DNA of 64,000 bases, from positions 186,001 through 250,000 of the forward strand of contig NZ_JBHSJJ010000006.1 in NCBI RefSeq assembly GCF_042652345.1. The letters are read 5' to 3'. Each line of letters begins with the position of its first letter. The stretch's first letter is position 1. This stretch comes from Negadavirga shengliensis (GTDB lineage: Bacteria > Bacteroidota > Bacteroidia > Cytophagales > Cyclobacteriaceae). Of this stretch, positions 60,879-64,000 are shown one piece after another. Below the pieces are notes generated by a model. The model was not told the DNA's origin, made no database searches, and saw only the letters and a list, made by a program, of their open reading frames with translations. The position numbers were made by a program, and so were the translations under genes.

Positions 60879-63182
60879 ATGTTTGGTAGAAATAAAAAAA
60901 TTGATTTGACTGCGGAGAAAAAGGGGCTCATTAATTGGGTTAATGGGGTTATTATTCTCATTATCCTATCCATCTATCCCGATCTCTCCTCAGGCCAGTC
61001 AACAGAAAAAAAACATCCTATTCCGATCGGATGGGATGCCTATTTGATGTGGGATAAATTGCCCCAGCAGCGGACAGGTGTGCGTGCCTATATGCGGAGT
61101 ACCTATGACAGGGAAGGTGGAAATCAATCTGCAGATGCCAGCCATTTTCTCTTTGCCAACGAAGAGGACCATAATGTTACGTTGGATGTAAAAGGAAAAG
61201 GGATACTTTATTTCTTTAGGGCCAATCACTGGCATGGAAGTCCCTGGCATTTTATCGTGGACGGTAAAGATAACCTGGTCCGGGAAACGGGGACTTCAGA
61301 CCCGATACATGCCAAAAACAAGCTTCAGAATACAGCGTTTATCCCCAAGGATCCATTCCCTGAGCCTTTGGCCTGGACCTGGAGTACTACCAAAGGAGCT
61401 GACCTCATCTGGACACCCATGTCATTTACGGATTCCTTCCGAATTGCCTATTCCCGCACCCGTTATGGTACGGGATATTATATTTATCATCTGTACGCCA
61501 ATGAAGAAGGTTTGACCCAAAAAATAGAATCATGGGATATCAATGAGCCGGCGAAGCAGGAAGTGGTGGAATTGCTTGGCAGGGCCGGAACAGATATAGC
61601 TCCGGATGATATCTACAAAGTCCATGGGAAGGTACAATTGGACAAGCCTAGCAAAGAAATAGCGGTAATAAAATCACCATCTTCCACCATACGGGCTTTA
61701 AAATTCAGTTTGCCTTTGGATAAATCGCTTGATTTGGAGCGCATGAGATTAAAAGTGACTTGGGATGAGGCCGATTTCCCATCGATTGATGCTCCTTTAT
61801 GTTTGTTTTTTGGCGCCGGGACCTTCTATAACCGCGATGAAAAGGAATATCTGGTAAAGGGGTTTCCCATCAATATCCGCTTTGATTATAAAAACCAGCA
61901 GGTGGAACTTGCGTGTTATTACCCCATGCCTTTTTTCCGCTCAGCTAAAATTGAAATCACCGACATCGTACCTGATGATACGGAGATTGCCTATGAAATA
62001 CGTTATGAAAAAAGTGCTGTTCCCGATAGTATCAGTAGTTATTTACATGCCACCTATATGGATATGCCGGACCCCGAACTGGGAGAGGACCTTGTGTTTT
62101 TGGACACCAAAGGGGTAGAGGGGCACGATGAATGGTCTGGAAGTTTTGTAGGGACCTCTTTTATATTTTCCCATGATAATTTTTTGGGTACGCTGGAAGG
62201 CGATCCCAGGTTTTTTTTCGACGACAGCCAAACCCCTCAAGCCTATGGAACCGGTACGGAAGAATGGGGTGGGGGAGGTGACTATTGGGGAGGGAGAAAT
62301 ATGACTTTACCCCTGGCAGGACACCCCTGTGGAGCTCCTGACCGACAGGAAGCAAAAAACGAAAGGGATATGATCCAATCTGCTTACAGGTTCCTCATCG
62401 CAGATTTGATGCCTTTTGGCCGGCGGGCGGTGATCCGGTTTGAACATGGTGGAGAGAATTTATCCTCAGAACATTATGAAACAGTAACGTATTGGTATGG
62501 GTTACCCATGGCAACACTCATAAAAACGGATGAAATTGATATTGGGAATACCGATAGCGAGCATGCACATCAATACTATGCTCCGGATGCCTCTGAAGTG
62601 GACACCATCCGTTCCAGGTACGAGTGGGGCATAGATTTTTTTCCTGAAAGAACATGGGGAATGAATCCTGACAAAATCCAGGGATACGATAAAAAAAGAG
62701 GGAAGGATATTTATCCTGAACAGATAAAATACGGCCGCTACACCCGGAAGGGCTCCGAGTTCAACATCCAACTCGCACCCAATAATAAAGGAGCCTTATT
62801 AAGAAGAACATTGGATTATGGTTTTCCGAATCAGACTGCGGAAATTTACATTGGCCCAGCGGGAAAGAAACCCGAAGATATAGGGGAGGAGGAGTGGGAA
62901 AAAGTAGGGATATGGTATTTGGCCGGTTCCAATACCTGCTTGTATTCTGATCCCGGAGGAGAGCTGGAGAAGCGTTTACACAGAACCAAAACTTCCAACA
63001 GGCGTTTTCGGGATGACGAGTTTCTGATCCCGGCAAGATATACAAAGGACAAATCTGAGTTGAGGCTGAGGGTCAGGTACATTCCGGACGGACAGGAATT
63101 GTTTCCCGGTTTTCCATTTCCCAGAGAAAATGCCTGGAGTGAATTGAGTTACGAGGTATATTCTTATATCTCACCAGATTGA
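60879..63182 (+). CDS. GH172-like (DUF2961) long protein, copy 3
   Basis: This 767-residue protein is roughly twice the length of copies 1 and 2. An N-terminal segment (GVIILIILSIYPDLSSGQ) acts as signal or anchor. Residues about 50-480 contain the GH172 core: IPIGWDAYLMWDK, then GILYFFRANHWHGSPWHF, FSLPLDKSLDLERMRLKVTW, EADFPSIDAPLCLFFGAG, YYPMPFFRSAKIEITD and GTLEGDPRFFF (Glu440). The GTGTEEWGGGGDYW motif (Glu461) keeps the 21-residue spacing although the usual WWGEG is replaced by GTLEG. A C-terminal region of about 200 residues (560-767) shows no family I recognise. It lies 43 bases after copy 2. Confidence 0.85.
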   Translation: MFGRNKKIDLTAEKKGLINWVNGVIILIILSIYPDLSSGQSTEKKHPIPIGWDAYLMWDKLPQQRTGVRAYMRSTYDREGGNQSADASHFLFANEEDHNVTLDVKGKGILYFFRANHWHGSPWHFIVDGKDNLVRETGTSDPIHAKNKLQNTAFIPKDPFPEPLAWTWSTTKGADLIWTPMSFTDSFRIAYSRTRYGTGYYIYHLYANEEGLTQKIESWDINEPAKQEVVELLGRAGTDIAPDDIYKVHGKVQLDKPSKEIAVIKSPSSTIRALKFSLPLDKSLDLERMRLKVTWDEADFPSIDAPLCLFFGAGTFYNRDEKEYLVKGFPINIRFDYKNQQVELACYYPMPFFRSAKIEITDIVPDDTEIAYEIRYEKSAVPDSISSYLHATYMDMPDPELGEDLVFLDTKGVEGHDEWSGSFVGTSFIFSHDNFLGTLEGDPRFFFDDSQTPQAYGTGTEEWGGGGDYWGGRNMTLPLAGHPCGAPDRQEAKNERDMIQSAYRFLIADLMPFGRRAVIRFEHGGENLSSEHYETVTYWYGLPMATLIKTDEIDIGNTDSEHAHQYYAPDASEVDTIRSRYEWGIDFFPERTWGMNPDKIQGYDKKRGKDIYPEQIKYGRYTRKGSEFNIQLAPNNKGALLRRTLDYGFPNQTAEIYIGPAGKKPEDIGEEEWEKVGIWYLAGSNTCLYSDPGGELEKRLHRTKTSNRRFRDDEFLIPARYTKDKSELRLRVRYIPDGQELFPGFPFPRENAWSELSYEVYSYISPD

Positions 63183-63497
63183 TATCAACGTCACCAATCG
63201 CGCCTTGGAGCAAAACCCTGGGTATGACTGATGGGAAATGCGGTCAAAGATTTAACAATGAGCGAAGAAGCATGCGGATCATAAAATTCGGCCGTTAAAT
63301 TATTACAAAACAGATATGATTCCTTCTCCTCTGCCACTGGTTCGAAGTAGGGGAAGGAACGTTATTTAAATTTAACCCCAATGCACATGAAACCAAGCAT
63401 GATCCGTCAGCTGGCAGAACACACAGAGGAATGCCCCGATAGCCCTGATAGCCCCGATAGCTACCTTACGTTTGTTAGATGGAAAAATTATAATCAT
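63183..63497. other. intergenic region before GH172 copy 4, with 9-bp tandem repeat
   Basis: This 315-base gap contains GCCCCGATA, GCCCTGATA and GCCCCGATA in tandem at 63433-63459. An in-frame ATG at 63381 would extend the next gene by 39 codons, and the repeat would then encode SPD-type triplets. No terminator or promoter consensus was seen. Confidence 0.5.
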
Positions 63498-64000
63498 ATG
63501 AAAACGACCTATAAATCTTATGGAAGGGAATTGCTTTTCATGATGTCATTTGTAATGATAATGGCATCATCCAGCGCCCAGGAATGGTATAAGAAACCAG
63601 AAGGAGTAAATACCCGTTGGACGAGCTTCGAAAACCCGGAAGGAGAGAAAGGGGCCGGCGGTAAGGAAAACAAAGGTGCCAAAGGCCATGCCTATGACCA
63701 GGTAAATGCTGGAGAAACAGTCACTTTATTGGATGTTGAAGGCGCCGGAATCATCCATAGAATCTGGCTGACGATCAATGCCCGTAACCCTGAAATGCTG
63801 CGTTCGCTGAGGATGGATATGTACTGGGATGGCGAAGAAAAGCCTGCGGTTTCCGTTCCCCTCGGGGACTTCTTTGGCGTAGGCTTAGGAAGAAGGGTGA
63901 AGTTTGAAAATGATTTGTTTTCTGATCCCGAAGGACGATCATTCAACTGTTTTATTCCCATGCCCTTCAAATCTGGCGCGCGGATCGCCATCACCAACGA
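63498..64000 (+). CDS. GH172 (DUF2961) glycoside hydrolase, copy 4, 3' end outside window
   Basis: The frame from the ATG at 63498 is open to the window edge, giving 167 residues. A signal peptide is visible (ELLFMMSFVMIMASSSAQ). Then come YKKPEGVNTRWTSFENPEG, then GAGIIHRIWLTINARNPEM, LRMDMYWDGEEKPAVSVPLG with DFFGVGLGRRVKFENDLFS, and FNCFIPMPFKSGARIAITNE. These are the N-terminal GH172 core motifs seen in copies 1 and 2. The catalytic glutamates lie beyond the window. An in-frame ATG at 63381 is an alternative start, but the signal peptide favours 63498. Confidence 0.88.
   Translation, partial: MKTTYKSYGRELLFMMSFVMIMASSSAQEWYKKPEGVNTRWTSFENPEGEKGAGGKENKGAKGHAYDQVNAGETVTLLDVEGAGIIHRIWLTINARNPEMLRSLRMDMYWDGEEKPAVSVPLGDFFGVGLGRRVKFENDLFSDPEGRSFNCFIPMPFKSGARIAITN

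Overview
The window is a chromosomal segment of a Bacteroidota bacterium. The evidence is two SusC/SusD pairs, a type III glutamine synthetase, MtaB, a Bacteroidota-type ECF sigma factor, and promoters of the form TTG-N19-TAnnTTTG. The mixture of carbohydrate sulfatases, DUF1553/DUF1501 proteins, ceramidase-like, DUF1080, ROK and GH172 genes suggests a free-living, polysaccharide-degrading member of the Cytophagales, perhaps Cyclobacteriaceae; that placement is inference. I saw no rRNA, tRNA, CRISPR array, phage or intact insertion sequence.

Layout. 1-10 kb: the end of a DUF1553 gene, a DUF1501 gene, a first susC/susD pair closed by a strong terminator, an eroded DUF1593 (Sde182-like) gene end, and a sulfatase. 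10-18 kb: an orphan ECF sigma factor, an unassigned lipoprotein, a START-like protein plus short-chain dehydrogenase pair, a secreted lactonase-like propeller, and an eight-haem cytochrome fused to HEAT and TPR repeats. 18-25 kb: a cobalamin riboswitch ahead of metE, then a sulfur operon (persulfide dioxygenase-rhodanese, porin, two YeeE/YedE transporters). 25-32 kb: housekeeping genes (smc, a CheY-like regulator, bactofilin) and a peroxiredoxin-fold protein lacking its catalytic cysteine. 32-45 kb: an alginate-lyase-family enzyme, a ROK regulator, a large unassigned lipoprotein, a PAS histidine kinase, four tandem 120-bp repeats, and a minus-strand operon (BNR-4/ThuA fusion, ceramidase-like, DUF1080), then mtaB. 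45-47 kb: glnN.

47.5-64 kb is the most interesting part: a polysaccharide utilisation locus with susC, susD, a sulfatase, a LacI-family regulator, and then GH172 (DUF2961), a DUF6786 mutarotase-like lipoprotein, a FucP-like sugar symporter and three more GH172 genes, the last cut by the window end. Five copies of the palindrome TTAATCGATTAA lie ahead of susC and ahead of the first GH172 gene. One copy sits exactly in the 19-bp spacer of a consensus promoter, the expected arrangement for repression by the local LacI protein. GH172 enzymes are known to act on D-arabinofuranose and D-fructofuranose linkages, and FucP-type symporters can carry D-arabinose. The working model is a LacI-controlled system that desulfates a furanose-containing glycan, trims it with several exo-acting GH172 enzymes, epimerises the product and imports it.
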